Assembly (NCBI RefSeq): GCF_004296935.1
Contig: NZ_SCVH01000042.1
Coordinates: 1-64,000, forward strand
DNA from: Reyranella sp.
GTDB lineage: Bacteria; Pseudomonadota; Alphaproteobacteria; Reyranellales; Reyranellaceae
DNA length: 64,000 bases
Reading direction: 5' to 3'
Shown here: positions 10,020 through 19,903 of the stretch, one piece after another
Layout of the letters: every line of letters starts with the position of its first letter
Numbering within the stretch: the stretch's first letter is position 1
Translations under genes and position numbers: made by a program
Notes under the pieces: model-generated
What the model saw: the letters and a program-made list of their open reading frames with translations, nothing else
Database searches by the model: none
Told to the model about the DNA's origin: nothing

Positions 10020-10040
10020 GGCCGCCCTAGAAGGGCGGCC
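10020..10040 (-). repeat. Hairpin over the thrS stop codon
   Basis: A perfect 9-bp stem (GGCCGCCCT / AGGGCGGCC, 3-base loop) contains the thrS TAG. No U-run follows on the minus strand, so it is more likely an mRNA-stabilising or partial attenuating structure between thrS and infC than a full terminator. Confidence 0.5.
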
Positions 10041-11970
10041 GGGCCTCATTTGAAAGTGTAGTGACGGCGGCCCCGAGTTCAAGGACCTCCTGCTTCTCCG
10101 AGCCGAGGCGCCGGATGGCGATCGTGCGGGCTTCCATGTCGCGCCGGCCGACCGCGATGATCAGCGGCACGTGCGCCAGCGAATGCTCGCGGACCTTGTA
10201 GTTGATCTTCTCGTTGCTGAGGTCGGTGTCGACCCGCATGCCGGCGGCGCGGAGCGCGTCGGCGACTTCGTTGGCATAGCCGTCGGCGTCGTTCACGACC
10301 GTGGCCACAACCGCCTGCGTCGGCGCCAGCCACAGTGGGAAGCGACCGGCATAGTTCTCGATCAGGATGCCGATCATGCGTTCGAAGCTGCCGAAGATGG
10401 CGCGATGCAGCATGACAGGCCGCTTGCGCGATCCGTCCTCGGCTACGTAGTGCGCATCCAGCCGCTCGGGCAGGACGAAATCGACCTGAAGCGTGCCGCA
10501 CTGCCAGTCGCGGCCGATGGCGTCGCGCAGCACGAACTCGAGCTTGGGCCCGTAGAACGCGCCCTCACCGGGATTGAGGATGAGGTCGAGTCCCGCGGCC
10601 TTGGACGCCGACTTCAGCGCCTCCTCGGCCTGGTCCCACACCGCATCGGTGCCGGCGCGCACCGGCGGACGGTCGGAGAACTTCACGAAATAGTCCGTAA
10701 AGCCCAGGTCGCGATAGACCTCGTCCAGGAGCTTGCAGAAGCGGATCGTCTCGCTCTCGATCTGTTCCTCGGTGCAGAAGATATGGGCGTCGTCCTGCGT
10801 GAAGTTGCGCACGCGCAGGATGCCGTGCAGCGCGCCCGACGGTTCGAAGCGGTGGCACGAGCCCATCTCGGCCATGCGCAGCGGCAGCTCGCGGTAACTC
10901 CTGAGGCCCACGTTGAAGATCTCGACGTGGCACGGGCAGTTCATCGGCTTCAGCGCGAAGATGCGCTGCGCCGGATCGGCCATGTAGTCGCGCAGGCCAT
11001 CCTCGTTCTCGCTGAGATACATGTTCTCGCGGAACTTCTCCCAGTGACCCGATTCTTCCCACAGCTTGCGGTCGACGAGCTGCGGCGTCTTCACCTCGAC
11101 ATAGCCGCCGGCCTCGAGCTTGCGTCGCAGGTAGCCCTCGAGCGTGCGCCAGAACGTCCAGCCCTTGGGATGCCAGAACACCATGCCGGCCGCTTCTTCC
11201 TGCTGGTGGAAGAGGCCCATCTCGCGGCCGATCTTGCGATGGTCGCGCTTCTCGGCCTCCTCGATGCGGTGCAGGTGTTCCTTCAGATCCTGGGTCGTGA
11301 AGAAGACCGTGCCGTAGACGCGCTGGAGCTGGGCGTTGTTCCTGTCGCCGCGCCAGTAGGCGCCCGACACCTTCGTGAGCTTGAACGCCTTGCCGAGCTT
11401 GCCCGTCGAGGGCAGGTGCGGGCCGAGGCACATGTCGAGCCAGTCGCCCTGCTTGTAGACCGAGATCACCTCGTCCTTGGGCAGTTCGTCGGCCCATTGG
11501 GCCTTGAAGCTCTCCCCGTGCTTCTGGAAGTGTTCCTTGATCCTGGCGCGGTCCCACACCTCGCGCACGATCGGCAGGTTGCGGTCGACGATCTCGGCCA
11601 TCCGCTGCTCGATCCTGGCGAAGTCCTCCGGAGAGAACGGCTGCTCGCGTACGAAGTCGTAGTAGAAGCCATCCTCGGTCGCCGGGCCGAACGTGATCTG
11701 CGTGCCGGGGTAGAGTTCCTGGACGGCCTGGGCCAGCACGTGCGCCGCGTCGTGGCGCAGCAGCTCCAGCGCCGCGGGGTCCTTCGACGTCACGATGCCG
11801 ATCTTGGCGTCGTGGTCGACGACATGGGCAAGGTCGACCATCTTGCCATCGACGCGCAGAGCCAAAGCTGCCTTGGCGAGGCCGGGACCGATCGAGGCGG
11901 CGATCTCCGTGCCGCTCACCGGTTTGTCGAATTTCCGGATCGAGCCATCCGGCAGGGAAATATTGATCAT
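10027..11970 (-). CDS. thrS: Threonine-tRNA ligase
   Basis: 647 residues from ATG 11970 ([10 protein letters not shown]). The frame is open for 27 more codons upstream, but this start opens directly with the TGS domain (residues 1-60). The editing domain follows ([13 protein letters not shown], the HxxxH zinc-type motif near residue 74), then the class II catalytic core with [10 protein letters not shown] (zinc Cys), FRYELSGAL-like [18 protein letters not shown], and the anticodon-binding domain ([11 protein letters not shown]). It charges tRNA(Thr) and clears Ser-tRNA(Thr). Its Shine-Dalgarno is weak. Autorepression of thrS is known in E. coli but cannot be seen here. Confidence 0.97.
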   Translation of the reverse strand: MINISLPDGSIRKFDKPVSGTEIAASIGPGLAKAALALRVDGKMVDLAHVVDHDAKIGIVTSKDPAALELLRHDAAHVLAQAVQELYPGTQITFGPATEDGFYYDFVREQPFSPEDFARIEQRMAEIVDRNLPIVREVWDRARIKEHFQKHGESFKAQWADELPKDEVISVYKQGDWLDMCLGPHLPSTGKLGKAFKLTKVSGAYWRGDRNNAQLQRVYGTVFFTTQDLKEHLHRIEEAEKRDHRKIGREMGLFHQQEEAAGMVFWHPKGWTFWRTLEGYLRRKLEAGGYVEVKTPQLVDRKLWEESGHWEKFRENMYLSENEDGLRDYMADPAQRIFALKPMNCPCHVEIFNVGLRSYRELPLRMAEMGSCHRFEPSGALHGILRVRNFTQDDAHIFCTEEQIESETIRFCKLLDEVYRDLGFTDYFVKFSDRPPVRAGTDAVWDQAEEALKSASKAAGLDLILNPGEGAFYGPKLEFVLRDAIGRDWQCGTLQVDFVLPERLDAHYVAEDGSRKRPVMLHRAIFGSFERMIGILIENYAGRFPLWLAPTQAVVATVVNDADGYANEVADALRAAGMRVDTDLSNEKINYKVREHSLAHVPLIIAVGRRDMEARTIAIRRLGSEKQEVLELGAAVTTLSNEARPPF

Positions 11971-12197
11971 GGCAACCACCGCTTGGGAGTCCGAACGCGC
12001 TTCATCGCCCGACGCGGAGCGTCGGTCGTAAACGGCCGGGAAGCGGCACAAACGCGCGCGCCCGGCCGAATCAAGTTCGGTCGGTGGTCGGGAAAGCCAG
12101 GAAGCTGGAAAACAGCCGGTCCATGCGCCCGGAGATAGTTGCGCGGTGGCCTAGAGTCAAGTTCGGCTGGCTGAACGGGCCGGACCAGACTTTGGCG

Positions 12198-13343
12198 TCA
12201 TGACGCCTTGGAGCCGGCGGACAGGCGTTCGTAGAGCTGCAGCAGCCGGCTGTTGGACTGCGCCAGGCTATAGCGGCCACGGACATGTTCCTGGGCGGCG
12301 CGGGCGAGTTCGGCGCGCCGCTCGGTCGATAGCGACAGGGCGCTCCGCAAGGCCTCGGCCAGCGCCGAGGCATCGCCCGCCGGCGCCAGCCATCCGGTGA
12401 CGCCGGGGCGCACGGTCTCGGCGGCGCCGCCGCCATCCTCCGCCACCACCGGCCGGCCCATCGCCTGGGCCTCGACCAGGGTGCGGCTGAAGCCCTGCCG
12501 GCTGCCGCCCGTCGCCACCACCACGTCGGCCAGCATGTAGGCTGCCGGCATGTCGTCGACGTAGGGTCCGATCTGAATGCGGCCGTGCAGCTCGGCGGCC
12601 TCGATCGCGCGCTCGAGTTCGCGTTCGAACGGTGTCGGCGGGCCGACCGAGCCCAGCAGCAGGCAGAACACGTCGTCGCGGCCCAGCCGCTTCAGCGCCT
12701 CGATCAGGATCTTCTGGCCGTTGTCCTCGCCGAAGCGTGCGGGACAGAGCACGAGATGGCTGCCGTCGGGCACGCGCAGCTCGCCGGCGAGGCGGATCAG
12801 CCGGTCGGCGCGCACGATCGCCGGATCGAAACGGTCGAAATTGATGCCGGGCGGAATGGTCTCGAGGCGGTCGGTGAGCGTGGGAAAGCGCTGCAGCGCG
12901 TCGCGCGCAACGTGATCGGACACCGCGATCACGGCATCGGCGCGCACCTGGCGCCGCTCGAGAAAGCGTCCCATCAAATCCGCGGCGATGAACGGCCGGT
13001 GGAGCGTGGCGATCCATTTGATCTCGAGCCGTCGCGCCAGCGCGCGGGCGATCCAGCCGGTGGCCGGGGAACGGGCCTGTACGACATCGACCCGGGCATC
13101 GCGCAGCGAACTCGCGAGCTTGGCCGGCAGGGTAAGTCGTCCCCACAGCCGCTGCCGGCCGAGGGGCAGTTCGATGTGCGTCGCGCGCAGCCGCAGCAGG
13201 TCGGGCACCAGGGCACCGCCAGGCGAGGCGACGAGCGCCGAACCGCCTGCGGCGACCACGGCCTGCGCCGCGTCGAGCGTGGCGCGGGCGAGGCCGCCAC
13301 CAGCGAGGGTGGGCACGATCTGCAGGAGCGTGGGCGCGGACAC
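12198..13343 (-). CDS. Family 4-type glycosyltransferase
   Basis: 381 residues if started at GTG 13343 (VSAPTLLQIVPTLAGGG). A TTG at 13400 would add 19 residues but would abut the divergent gene's start at 13402. A GT-B fold is indicated by the N-terminal glycine loop TLAGGGLARATLD and the C-terminal donor-site motif GFSRTLVEAQAMGRPVVAEDGGG, the EX7E-like region of GT4 enzymes. Retaining transfer of a sugar from a nucleotide donor, probably to lipid or cell-surface glycan at the inner membrane, is expected. No other envelope sugar genes lie beside it, so the acceptor is unknown. Confidence 0.85.
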   Translation of the reverse strand: MSAPTLLQIVPTLAGGGLARATLDAAQAVVAAGGSALVASPGGALVPDLLRLRATHIELPLGRQRLWGRLTLPAKLASSLRDARVDVVQARSPATGWIARALARRLEIKWIATLHRPFIAADLMGRFLERRQVRADAVIAVSDHVARDALQRFPTLTDRLETIPPGINFDRFDPAIVRADRLIRLAGELRVPDGSHLVLCPARFGEDNGQKILIEALKRLGRDDVFCLLLGSVGPPTPFERELERAIEAAELHGRIQIGPYVDDMPAAYMLADVVVATGGSRQGFSRTLVEAQAMGRPVVAEDGGGAAETVRPGVTGWLAPAGDASALAEALRSALSLSTERRAELARAAQEHVRGRYSLAQSNSRLLQLYERLSAGSKAS

Positions 13344-13401
13344 GGCGTCTGATTTTTCGTATGAGTGGAAAGGAAAGAGCAGGTAACACGGGAGCGCCAA
13401 C

Positions 13402-14148
13402 GTGGGTAGAGTCGAGCGGCTTCAGCGCCCCGACGGCAACACCGTCGCCTATGCAAAAACCGACGGCCGCACGCCCGCGTTGGTGTTCCTGGGCGGCTTC
13501 CGATCCGACATGACCGGCACCAAGGCGATGGCGCTCGAAGCCTGGGCCGAAAAGACCGGTCGTGCCTTCCTGCGCTTCGACTATCTCGGTCACGGCCAGT
13601 CCTCGGGCCGTTTCGAGGATGGCACGATCGGCCGCTGGCTCGATGACTCGTTGGCCGCGATCGATCAGCTCACCACCGGCAAGCTGGTCCTGGTGGGCTC
13701 GAGCATGGGCGGCTGGTTGTCGCTCCTGGTGGCTCGCCACAGGCCGGATCGTCTGGCCGGGCTGGTGCTGATCGCGGCTGCGCCCGATTTCACCGAGCGC
13801 ATGCTGCTGAAGGGACTCTCGGCCGAGGACCGTATCGCCCTCGAGCGCGATGGCCGGCTGGAGCGGCCGTCGCAATATTCGCCCGAGCCTTCGGTCTTCA
13901 CCTGGAAGCTGATCGAGGAGGGACGCAACCATCTCCTGCTCGACAGCAAACTCGCGCTGCCCTGTGCCGTGCGGTTGCTGCACGGCCAGAGCGATCCGGA
14001 CGTGCCATGGGAATATTCGCTGCAGATCGCGGCGCACCTCGAGGCGCCCGAGGTCATCACGACGCTGATCAAGGGGGGCGATCACCGCCTCAGCACGCCG
14101 GCCGACATCGCCCGCCTGATCGCCATCGTGGAAGAGCTGGCGCGCTAG
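13402..14148 (+). CDS. Alpha/beta-fold hydrolase
   Basis: 248 residues from GTG 13402, with GGGAG 7 bases upstream. The order is typical: an oxyanion strand (LVFLGGFRSDM), the DYLGHGQS turn, nucleophile elbow GSSMGG near residue 100, an acid in HGQSDPDVP and a C-terminal His in GGDHRLS, giving a Ser-Asp-His triad. There is no signal peptide, so it is cytoplasmic. Serine esterase or thioesterase activity is likely, substrate unknown. It diverges from the glycosyltransferase, and its stop TAG shares CTAG with the stop of the convergent neighbour. Confidence 0.88.
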   Translation: MGRVERLQRPDGNTVAYAKTDGRTPALVFLGGFRSDMTGTKAMALEAWAEKTGRAFLRFDYLGHGQSSGRFEDGTIGRWLDDSLAAIDQLTTGKLVLVGSSMGGWLSLLVARHRPDRLAGLVLIAAAPDFTERMLLKGLSAEDRIALERDGRLERPSQYSPEPSVFTWKLIEEGRNHLLLDSKLALPCAVRLLHGQSDPDVPWEYSLQIAAHLEAPEVITTLIKGGDHRLSTPADIARLIAIVEELAR

Positions 14149-15005
14149 CCCAATTCGGCGATCGCGCGCAGGCCTTCGCGATAGGTCGGGTAGCGCAACA
14201 CGACGCCCAACTCGCGCTTGAGGCGGTCGTTCCTGACACGCCGGTTCTCGCCATAGAAGGAGCGCGCCATCGCGGTCATCGTGGGTGCCGCTTCCTCCCA
14301 CGGGATCGCCGGCGGCACCGGCCGGCCCAGCAATGTGAAGGCGAAGCCCACGACTTCACTGTTCGGCGCCGGAAGGTCGTCGGCCACGTTGTAGAGGCCG
14401 CCGGGATGTGGCTCGGTCATCGCCTTCAGCACGGTGCCGGCGATGTCGGCGACGTGGACGCGCGAGAAGAATTGGCCAGGCTTGTCGATGCGCCGCGCGG
14501 TGCCGGCCTTCACCTGGTCGATCGTGCTGCGGCCGGGACCGTAGATGCCGGGCAGCCGGAAGATGTCGAGGCGGGCACCGGCCTCGAGCGCCATCGCCTG
14601 CCAGCCGCGCTCGGCGGCCAGGCGCTCAATGCTGCGCGGCTGCCCGGGGGTGGGCGGCGTGTCCTCGTCGACCCAGCCGCCGCCGTGGTCGCCATAGACG
14701 CCGGTGGTCGACAGATAGCCGAGCCACCGCGTCTGGCCCAGCAGCGACGCGCAGGTCCTGAGTGCTGGATCGCCGGTCGGGCCCGGTGCAATGGTGCAGA
14801 GAACATGCGAGGCGCCGTCCATAGCCTGGGCAGGCAACGGCGCCGTGCCGTCGAACAGATGGGTTTCGATGCCCATGGCGCGCAGTCGTTCGGCTTTGTC
14901 GGCGCCAGTGCAGGTGCCGGCCACGGTCCAGCCGCTGGCCTTCGCAAGCTGGGCGATTTCAAGGCCGCTATAGCCCAGGCCGAAAATGAAAAGGCGTTTG
15001 GTCAT
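14145..15005 (-). CDS. YeeZ-like NAD(P)-binding epimerase-family protein
   Basis: 286 residues. It opens with a Rossmann glycine motif (FIFGLGYSGLEIA) and follows the atypical SDR layout of the YeeZ/epimerase group: LSTTGVYGDHGG in place of the Ser-Tyr region, FRLPGIYGPGRS near residue 152, and RVHVADIAG near 186. The usual YxxxK is not clear, so catalysis may differ or the protein may only bind nucleotide. No signal peptide. It converges with the hydrolase, overlapping by the palindrome CTAG that serves as stop for both. Physiological role unknown. Confidence 0.78.
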   Translation of the reverse strand: MTKRLFIFGLGYSGLEIAQLAKASGWTVAGTCTGADKAERLRAMGIETHLFDGTAPLPAQAMDGASHVLCTIAPGPTGDPALRTCASLLGQTRWLGYLSTTGVYGDHGGGWVDEDTPPTPGQPRSIERLAAERGWQAMALEAGARLDIFRLPGIYGPGRSTIDQVKAGTARRIDKPGQFFSRVHVADIAGTVLKAMTEPHPGGLYNVADDLPAPNSEVVGFAFTLLGRPVPPAIPWEEAAPTMTAMARSFYGENRRVRNDRLKRELGVVLRYPTYREGLRAIAELG

Positions 15006-15041
15006 CTTGTCAGGATCGCTCCGGCGCGCTTCTTTTCAAGG

Positions 15042-15890
15042 ATGTTGTTTCGCGCTCCCGTACTTGCGGTGCTGCTCGGTCTGGTCCTCGCCTCCTCTGT
15101 GGCCGCCCAGGGCCTGAGCGCGTTCGAGAGCACGCCCGATCATCTGTTGCGCTACACCGAGTGCATGAAACTGGCGCGCAAAGAGCCGCTCAAAGCGCTC
15201 CCGGCGGCCGAGAAATGGAACGCCGAGGGCGGTGGCCTGGGTGCCCGCCACTGTGTTGCCGTGGCGATGTTCCAGGCCGGCAAGTACCTCCAGGCGGCGG
15301 CGCAATTCGAATCGATCGCCCGTGACATGGGCCTGGACCGCCCTGGCCTCAGGGCTGAACTTTGGGCCCAGGCCGGCCAGGCCTGGATCGAAGGCGGACA
15401 GGCCGACAAGGCGTCGCAGGCGCAAACCCGGGCGATCGAGCTCAAGGGCAACGACCCCGACCTGTGGATCGATCGTGGCCTCAGCAACGCCGCCATGCTC
15501 GCCTGGCCGCGGGCCATTTCCGATTTCGATCAGGCGCTTCGCCTGCGGCCGGACGACGTCGAGATCCTGGTGCTGCGCGCCGCCGCCTGGCGCAACGCCC
15601 GCAATACGAGCCAGGCTCTGGCCGACGCCGGGCGGGCGCTCCGGATCGCGCCCGACCATACCGAGGCCCTGCTCGAGCGCGGCTTTGCCAACCTGGCAGG
15701 AGGCGACCGGGCCCGGGCCAACGACGACTTCAACCGGGTGCTGCGCATCGTGCCTCCCGGCTCCGACAGCGCGCGACGGGCCGAGGCGGGGTTGCGCGGC
15801 GAACGACCGGCCGCCACCCTTGCCCCCGCCGGTCCGGGTACGGCTCCCGCCGCGCCAAACGCCGCGCCCAAAGCCTCCGGGAAGCGGTAG
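15042..15890 (+). CDS. Exported TPR-repeat protein
   Basis: 282 residues from ATG 15042, with a signal peptide (residues 1-22, ending VAAQ). The mature region has tandem tetratricopeptide-like helical pairs: QAWIEGGQADKASQAQTRAI, AMLAWPRAISDFDQALRLRP and NARNTSQALADAGRALRIAP, followed by FANLAGGDRARANDDFNRVL. A Pro/Ala-rich low-complexity tail ends the protein. TPRs mediate protein contacts, so a periplasmic scaffold role is inferred. The exported protein at 15925 follows 34 bases later and may be cotranscribed. Confidence 0.8.
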   Translation: MLFRAPVLAVLLGLVLASSVAAQGLSAFESTPDHLLRYTECMKLARKEPLKALPAAEKWNAEGGGLGARHCVAVAMFQAGKYLQAAAQFESIARDMGLDRPGLRAELWAQAGQAWIEGGQADKASQAQTRAIELKGNDPDLWIDRGLSNAAMLAWPRAISDFDQALRLRPDDVEILVLRAAAWRNARNTSQALADAGRALRIAPDHTEALLERGFANLAGGDRARANDDFNRVLRIVPPGSDSARRAEAGLRGERPAATLAPAGPGTAPAAPNAAPKASGKR

Positions 15891-15924
15891 TATGCGGGGA
15901 ACGACTGAGGTAAGAGCCACAGCA

Positions 15925-16575
15925 ATGAACCGACTTCTTTCATCGATCGCACTGCTCTCGCTGCTTGCGACTCAGGCGTTTGCCCAGGCTGCGCCGACCG
16001 GCCCGGCCGCGCCGCAGCCACCGTCCTCATATTATCCGGCACCGCCACCCTTGCAGGCGCCGTCGGTCCAGCAGGGCGTGCCGACCACCGGCCTCTCCTC
16101 GCCGCTGCCGGCGGCACAGAAGGTCGAGCGCACCGAGATCGCCGCCGACACCGAGGCACAGCTCTTCATCGATGCCCGCAAGATCGTGTGGGGTCGCCAC
16201 GCCAAGATAAAGGGCGCCAAGGCGGGCGACGTCGTGGTGACCAAGCAGGGCAATCTCTGGACCATCAAGGGCCGCATCGACAGCGTGGCGCCCGGCACCG
16301 AAGGCGACTGGGCGTCGATCGACGGCGTGGTCGAGCGGATCTCCGCCGGTGTCGTGCAGATCCGCGGCGAAGTCGCCTTCCGCGTCGCCAAGGTCGAGAA
16401 GGGCACGCCCTGCAAGGTGGCGGGAACGCTCACCTTCCGCCGTTCCGGCAAGTCGCAGGTGTGGCGCCTCGCCGAGGGCGACAATCCCTGCGATGGCACG
16501 CGCGAGGGCTTCGATCTGGTCTATGAAAAGCCGGTCGAGAAGAAGCCCGTCCCGACTCAGCCGAAACGCAGCTAG
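15925..16575 (+). CDS. Exported protein with proline-rich linker, unknown
   Basis: 216 residues from ATG 15925. The signal peptide is [21 protein letters not shown] Pro/Ala/Ser-rich linker (about residues 20-65) leads to a compact beta-rich domain ([39 protein letters not shown]). Two Cys, in GTPCKVAG and DNPCDGTRE, are placed to form one periplasmic disulfide. I do not recognise the family. It follows the TPR protein closely on the same strand, suggesting one transcript. Its stop TAG shares CTAG with the rnhA stop on the other strand. Confidence 0.65.
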   Translation: MNRLLSSIALLSLLATQAFAQAAPTGPAAPQPPSSYYPAPPPLQAPSVQQGVPTTGLSSPLPAAQKVERTEIAADTEAQLFIDARKIVWGRHAKIKGAKAGDVVVTKQGNLWTIKGRIDSVAPGTEGDWASIDGVVERISAGVVQIRGEVAFRVAKVEKGTPCKVAGTLTFRRSGKSQVWRLAEGDNPCDGTREGFDLVYEKPVEKKPVPTQPKRS

Positions 16576-17030
16576 CGCAGCTTCTCGATCTCGTCGCGCG
16601 CGAGCTGATCGGCGCGCTCGTTCTCGGGATGGCCACTGTGGCCTTTCACCCAATGCCAGTCGACCTTGTGCAGTGCATGCGCGGCGTCGAGGCGCTGCCA
16701 CAGTTCGACGTTCTTCACCGGCTTCTTGTCGGCAGTCTTCCAGCCGTTCCTCTTCCAGCCCTTGATCCACTTGGTGGCGCCGTCGAGGACGTATTTGCTG
16801 TCGGTGGTCAGCCGCACGCGACAGGGCCGTTGCAGCGCCTCGAGGCCGGCAATCACCGCCATCAGTTCCATGCGGTTGTTGGTGGTGGCGGCGTCGCCGC
16901 CCGAAAGCTCCCGTTCCTTCTCTCCCATCCGCAGGATGGTGCCCCAGCCACCTGGACCGGGGTTTCCGCTGCACGCGCCATCGGTGAAGATTTCGACCTC
17001 GGGGCCATGCTTTGCAGGTGGGGGGGTCAC
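16572..17030 (-). CDS. rnhA: Ribonuclease HI
   Basis: 152 residues. The DEDD active site is intact: Asp17 in [11 protein letters not shown], Glu55 in NNRMELMAV, Asp77 in TTDSKYV and Asp141 in ERADQLA, with the catalytic His in KGHSGHPEN. The basic handle ([17 protein letters not shown]) is present. It cleaves RNA in RNA-DNA hybrids in the cytoplasm. Its start overlaps the thrB stop by four bases, so it is translationally coupled as the last gene of an ispH-thrB-rnhA unit. Confidence 0.97.
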   Translation of the reverse strand: MTPPPAKHGPEVEIFTDGACSGNPGPGGWGTILRMGEKERELSGGDAATTNNRMELMAVIAGLEALQRPCRVRLTTDSKYVLDGATKWIKGWKRNGWKTADKKPVKNVELWQRLDAAHALHKVDWHWVKGHSGHPENERADQLARDEIEKLR

Positions 17031-17986
17031 AGGCCGTAATCCGCCAGCGACTCGGCGCGCCTGTGGAAGCGCAGATAGGCGAGATACTCGAGCGGGTCCT
17101 TGCGCTTGACCAGCGCGTCGGTCGGCGTGTGGACCCAGTCGTAGAGCCTGGTCAGCAGGAAGCGCAGCGCCGCACCGCGCGCCAGCAGCGGCAGGACGCG
17201 CCGCTCCTCGGCGGTGAGCGGCCGCACCTTGTCGTAGCCCTGCAGCAGCGCGCGCGCCTTGGTGGCGTTAAACGAGCGGTCGGGCTCGAAGCACCAGGCG
17301 TTGAGGCAGATCGCGACGTCGTACGCCAGGGCATCGTTGCAGGCGAAGTAGAAATCGATCAGCCCCGACAGCTTCTCGTGCAGGAAGAACACGTTGTCGG
17401 GAAAGAGATCGGCATGGATGACGCCGCCCGGCAGGCCCTGCGGCCAGTTGGCCTCGAAGAAGTCGATCTCGGCGTCGACCTCGCGTGCCAGGCCGCGGGC
17501 CACGTCGTCGGCATGGGCGCGCACGCCGTCGAACAAGGGTCGCCAGCCTTGGACCGAGAGCGCGTTGGGCCGCTTGATCGCGAAATCGCGGCCGGCGAGG
17601 TGCAGTCGGGCCATGGCTTCGCCGATCGGGCCGCAGTGATGCACGCCGATACGGCGCGGCCACAGGCCGTGCAGGAATGTGGTGACGGCGGCGGGCTTGC
17701 CAGCCAGGGAGCGGATCGCATTGCCGTCGCGGCCGTGGATCGGCCTGGGGCAGGTGATGCCGCGGGCCGCGAGATGGTCCATCAGGCCGAGGAAGAAGGG
17801 CAGGTCTTTCGGGTCCACGCGCTTTTCGTAGAGCGTGAGGAAGTATTGCCCCTTGGTCGTGGTCAGCAGGTAGTTGGAATTCTCGACGCCCTCGGCCACG
17901 CCTTTCAGCGCCTCGGCCTCGCCGATGTCGTAGTCGACGAGAAAGGCCTCGAGTTCGGCATCGCCGACTTCCGTGTAGACCGCCAT
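17027..17986 (-). CDS. thrB: Homoserine kinase, ThrB type II
   Basis: 319 residues with an aminoglycoside-phosphotransferase-like kinase fold: N-terminal [12 protein letters not shown], catalytic loop [11 protein letters not shown] near residue 194 and metal-binding [11 protein letters not shown] near 212. The family phosphorylates homoserine in threonine synthesis, using a fold unrelated to the GHMP-type ThrB of E. coli. It lies 13 bases after ispH and overlaps rnhA by four bases, an arrangement common in alphaproteobacteria. A related choline or aminoglycoside kinase is a less likely reading. Confidence 0.93.
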   Translation of the reverse strand: MAVYTEVGDAELEAFLVDYDIGEAEALKGVAEGVENSNYLLTTTKGQYFLTLYEKRVDPKDLPFFLGLMDHLAARGITCPRPIHGRDGNAIRSLAGKPAAVTTFLHGLWPRRIGVHHCGPIGEAMARLHLAGRDFAIKRPNALSVQGWRPLFDGVRAHADDVARGLAREVDAEIDFFEANWPQGLPGGVIHADLFPDNVFFLHEKLSGLIDFYFACNDALAYDVAICLNAWCFEPDRSFNATKARALLQGYDKVRPLTAEERRVLPLLARGAALRFLLTRLYDWVHTPTDALVKRKDPLEYLAYLRFHRRAESLADYGL

Positions 17987-17999
17987 GTCACATCACCTG

Positions 18000-18962
18000 T
18001 CACGCCACCAGCTGGCGGGGCAGCTTGAATACGACACTTTCCTCGGTCGTGCGCACTTCCTCGACAGTGACGTCGTAGCGCGCGCGGCAGGCCTCGATCA
18101 GTTCGTCGACCAGCAGTTCGGGCGCCGAGGCGCCGGCCGTGATGCCGAGCCGCCGCGCGCCTTCCGACCAATCGGCGTCGAGCCAGTCCCAGTCCATGTC
18201 GGCGGCGCGCTGGACGAGGCGCGACCGGGCGCAGCCGTAGTTGGTGGCAACCTCGACCAGCCGCATCGAGTTGGAAGAATTGGGCGCGCCGATCACCACC
18301 AGCGCATCGCAGCGTTCGGCGATCGCCTTGACCGCTGCCTGGCGGTTGGTGGTGGCGTAGCAGATGTCCTCCATCTTCGGGCCCTGGATGGCGGGAAAGC
18401 GGCGCCGAAGTGCTGTCACGATCTCGGTCGTGTCGTCGACCGACAGCGTTGTCTGCGTGGCGTAGGCGAGGTTATGCGGGTCGGACACCTCGAGCGTCTC
18501 GGCCTGCGCCACGTTCTCGACCAGCAGCACCGCGCCGGCGGGCAGCTGGCCCATCGTGCCGATCACTTCGGGATGGCCGGCATGACCGATCAGCACCACG
18601 CGCCGCCCCGATTCGTGGTGGCGCTCGGCCTCGCGGTGGACCTTGGAGACCAGGGGGCAGGTGGCATCGACATAGAGCAGGTTGCGCCGTCCGGCCTCGG
18701 CCGGCACCGCCTTGGGCACGCCGTGGGCGGAGAACACCACCGGCCGATCGTCGGGCACCTCGTCGAGTTCGTCGACGAACACCGCGCCCTTGGCTTCGAG
18801 ATTCTCGACCACATAGCGATTGTGGACGATCTCGTGGCGGACATAGACCGGCCGGCCATAGCGCTCGATCGCGCGCTCCACGATCTGGATGGCGCGGTCG
18901 ACGCCGGCGCAGAAGCCGCGCGGGCTGGCGAGCAGGATCGTGAGCGGCTTCATCGCGGGCAT
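18000..18962 (-). CDS. ispH: 4-hydroxy-3-methylbut-2-enyl diphosphate reductase
   Basis: 320 residues from ATG 18962 ([11 protein letters not shown]); ATG 18953 is an equally possible start and neither has a strong Shine-Dalgarno. The three cluster-binding Cys are present: Cys18 in GFCAGVDRA, one in [11 protein letters not shown] and one in [11 protein letters not shown]. The substrate-binding Ser/Asn of [10 protein letters not shown] follow. This [4Fe-4S] enzyme makes IPP and DMAPP in the last step of the non-mevalonate pathway. It is the first gene of a leftward ispH-thrB-rnhA operon and diverges from the CDGSH gene. Confidence 0.97.
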   Translation of the reverse strand: MPAMKPLTILLASPRGFCAGVDRAIQIVERAIERYGRPVYVRHEIVHNRYVVENLEAKGAVFVDELDEVPDDRPVVFSAHGVPKAVPAEAGRRNLLYVDATCPLVSKVHREAERHHESGRRVVLIGHAGHPEVIGTMGQLPAGAVLLVENVAQAETLEVSDPHNLAYATQTTLSVDDTTEIVTALRRRFPAIQGPKMEDICYATTNRQAAVKAIAERCDALVVIGAPNSSNSMRLVEVATNYGCARSRLVQRAADMDWDWLDADWSEGARRLGITAGASAPELLVDELIEACRARYDVTVEEVRTTEESVVFKLPRQLVA

Positions 18963-19097
18963 GAGAATTCGTTCTACGGGATGCCGACCCGCTCGCTTGC
19001 GGGTCCGCGGACCATTGCCTAGACTCCGCCCTCGAGAGATTGAGTTGAGCGGATTGGCGCGGCACCGTAACAAAGCCGCCGCAACGGGGAAAGCAAC

Positions 19098-19340
19098 ATG
19101 ACCGAGCCGGTTGTCGCGGGCAGGGTGCCTGCGAAAGTGACGCTCGAGGCGGGCAAGGACTATTGGTGGTGCGCCTGCGGGCAGAGCAAGAACCAGCCGT
19201 TCTGCGACGGGACCCACAAGGGCAGCGGCTTTTCGCCGATGAAGTACACGCCCGAGAAGGCCGGCGACTACTGGCTCTGTGCCTGCAAGCATTCCAGCAA
19301 GAAGCCGCTGTGTGACGGCACGCACAAGACCCTGCCATGA
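19098..19340 (+). CDS. Double CDGSH-type iron-sulfur protein
   Basis: 80 residues holding two copies of the CDGSH signature, each with CxC, then Cys, then Asp-Gly-x-His: [16 protein letters not shown] near residues 25-40 and [16 protein letters not shown] near 58-73. Each should hold one [2Fe-2S] cluster on three Cys and one His. Bacterial two-motif members are small soluble redox or cluster-transfer proteins. Its stop overlaps the next gene's ATG (ATGA), and the downstream gene encodes an Fe-S oxidoreductase, so electron or cluster transfer in this operon is a reasonable inference. Confidence 0.93.
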   Translation: MTEPVVAGRVPAKVTLEAGKDYWWCACGQSKNQPFCDGTHKGSGFSPMKYTPEKAGDYWLCACKHSSKKPLCDGTHKTLP

Positions 19341-19903
19341 GCCCTGGAAAATCGAGCCCTGGAAAATCGGTCTTGAGAAAGTTCATCGTTGGCGTGCCGG
19401 CCGTGGCCCTGCTTGCACTCACGCTCGGAAGCTGTGGCGGTGGCCCGCCGCCGCCTTCGTTCGTCTGCCCTCCGCCGCTCACCGTGCAGGACGCCAGTCG
19501 CATCACCCATTTCAGGGATGGACCGGGCCGCGATCCACGCGACATCGCCTATGAGGCAGCACTCGTGAGCTCCGGCTCGTCCTGCCAGCTCGGCTCCCGG
19601 GCCCTCGACGTCACCGTGGTGATGGTCGTGGCCGTTAGTGCTGGACCGTCCGTCACGCCCGGCCAGACGCGCGTGCCGTACTTCGTACGTGTCCTCGACG
19701 GCAGCGGCACGGTGGTGCAGGGCCAGGACTTCACGGCCGATTTCAAGCTGTCGAGCGCCAGCCCGCGCGGCGAATCGCGCGAGGAGCTGGCGCTGACCAT
19801 TCCGTTCGGCGAATTGAAGGACCTCACCGGCTACCGCATCGCCGTCGGACTGAAGCCCAGTCCCGAGGAGCTCAACTACAACCGGCGGGCGGCCGGCCGG
19901 TGA
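19337..19903 (+). CDS. Predicted lipoprotein, unknown
   Basis: 188 residues from ATG 19337. A lipobox LTLGSC places the lipidated Cys at residue 33, after a hydrophobic stretch beginning [15 protein letters not shown]. The N-terminus is unusually long and contains a perfect 15-bp tandem duplication (19340-19369) encoding SPGKS twice. A TTG at 19373 would give a normal-length signal peptide, so the true start is uncertain. The mature part is beta-rich with further Cys in FVCPPP and SSCQLGS. It overlaps genes on both sides by a few bases. Family not recognised. Confidence 0.75.
   Translation: MSPGKSSPGKSVLRKFIVGVPAVALLALTLGSCGGGPPPPSFVCPPPLTVQDASRITHFRDGPGRDPRDIAYEAALVSSGSSCQLGSRALDVTVVMVVAVSAGPSVTPGQTRVPYFVRVLDGSGTVVQGQDFTADFKLSSASPRGESREELALTIPFGELKDLTGYRIAVGLKPSPEELNYNRRAAGR

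Noticed and set aside
12052-12197. Possible gene between thrS and the glycosyltransferase
   Set aside because: The open frames here continue into real genes in the wrong frame; no start or motif is visible. It more likely holds 3' and 5' untranslated DNA.
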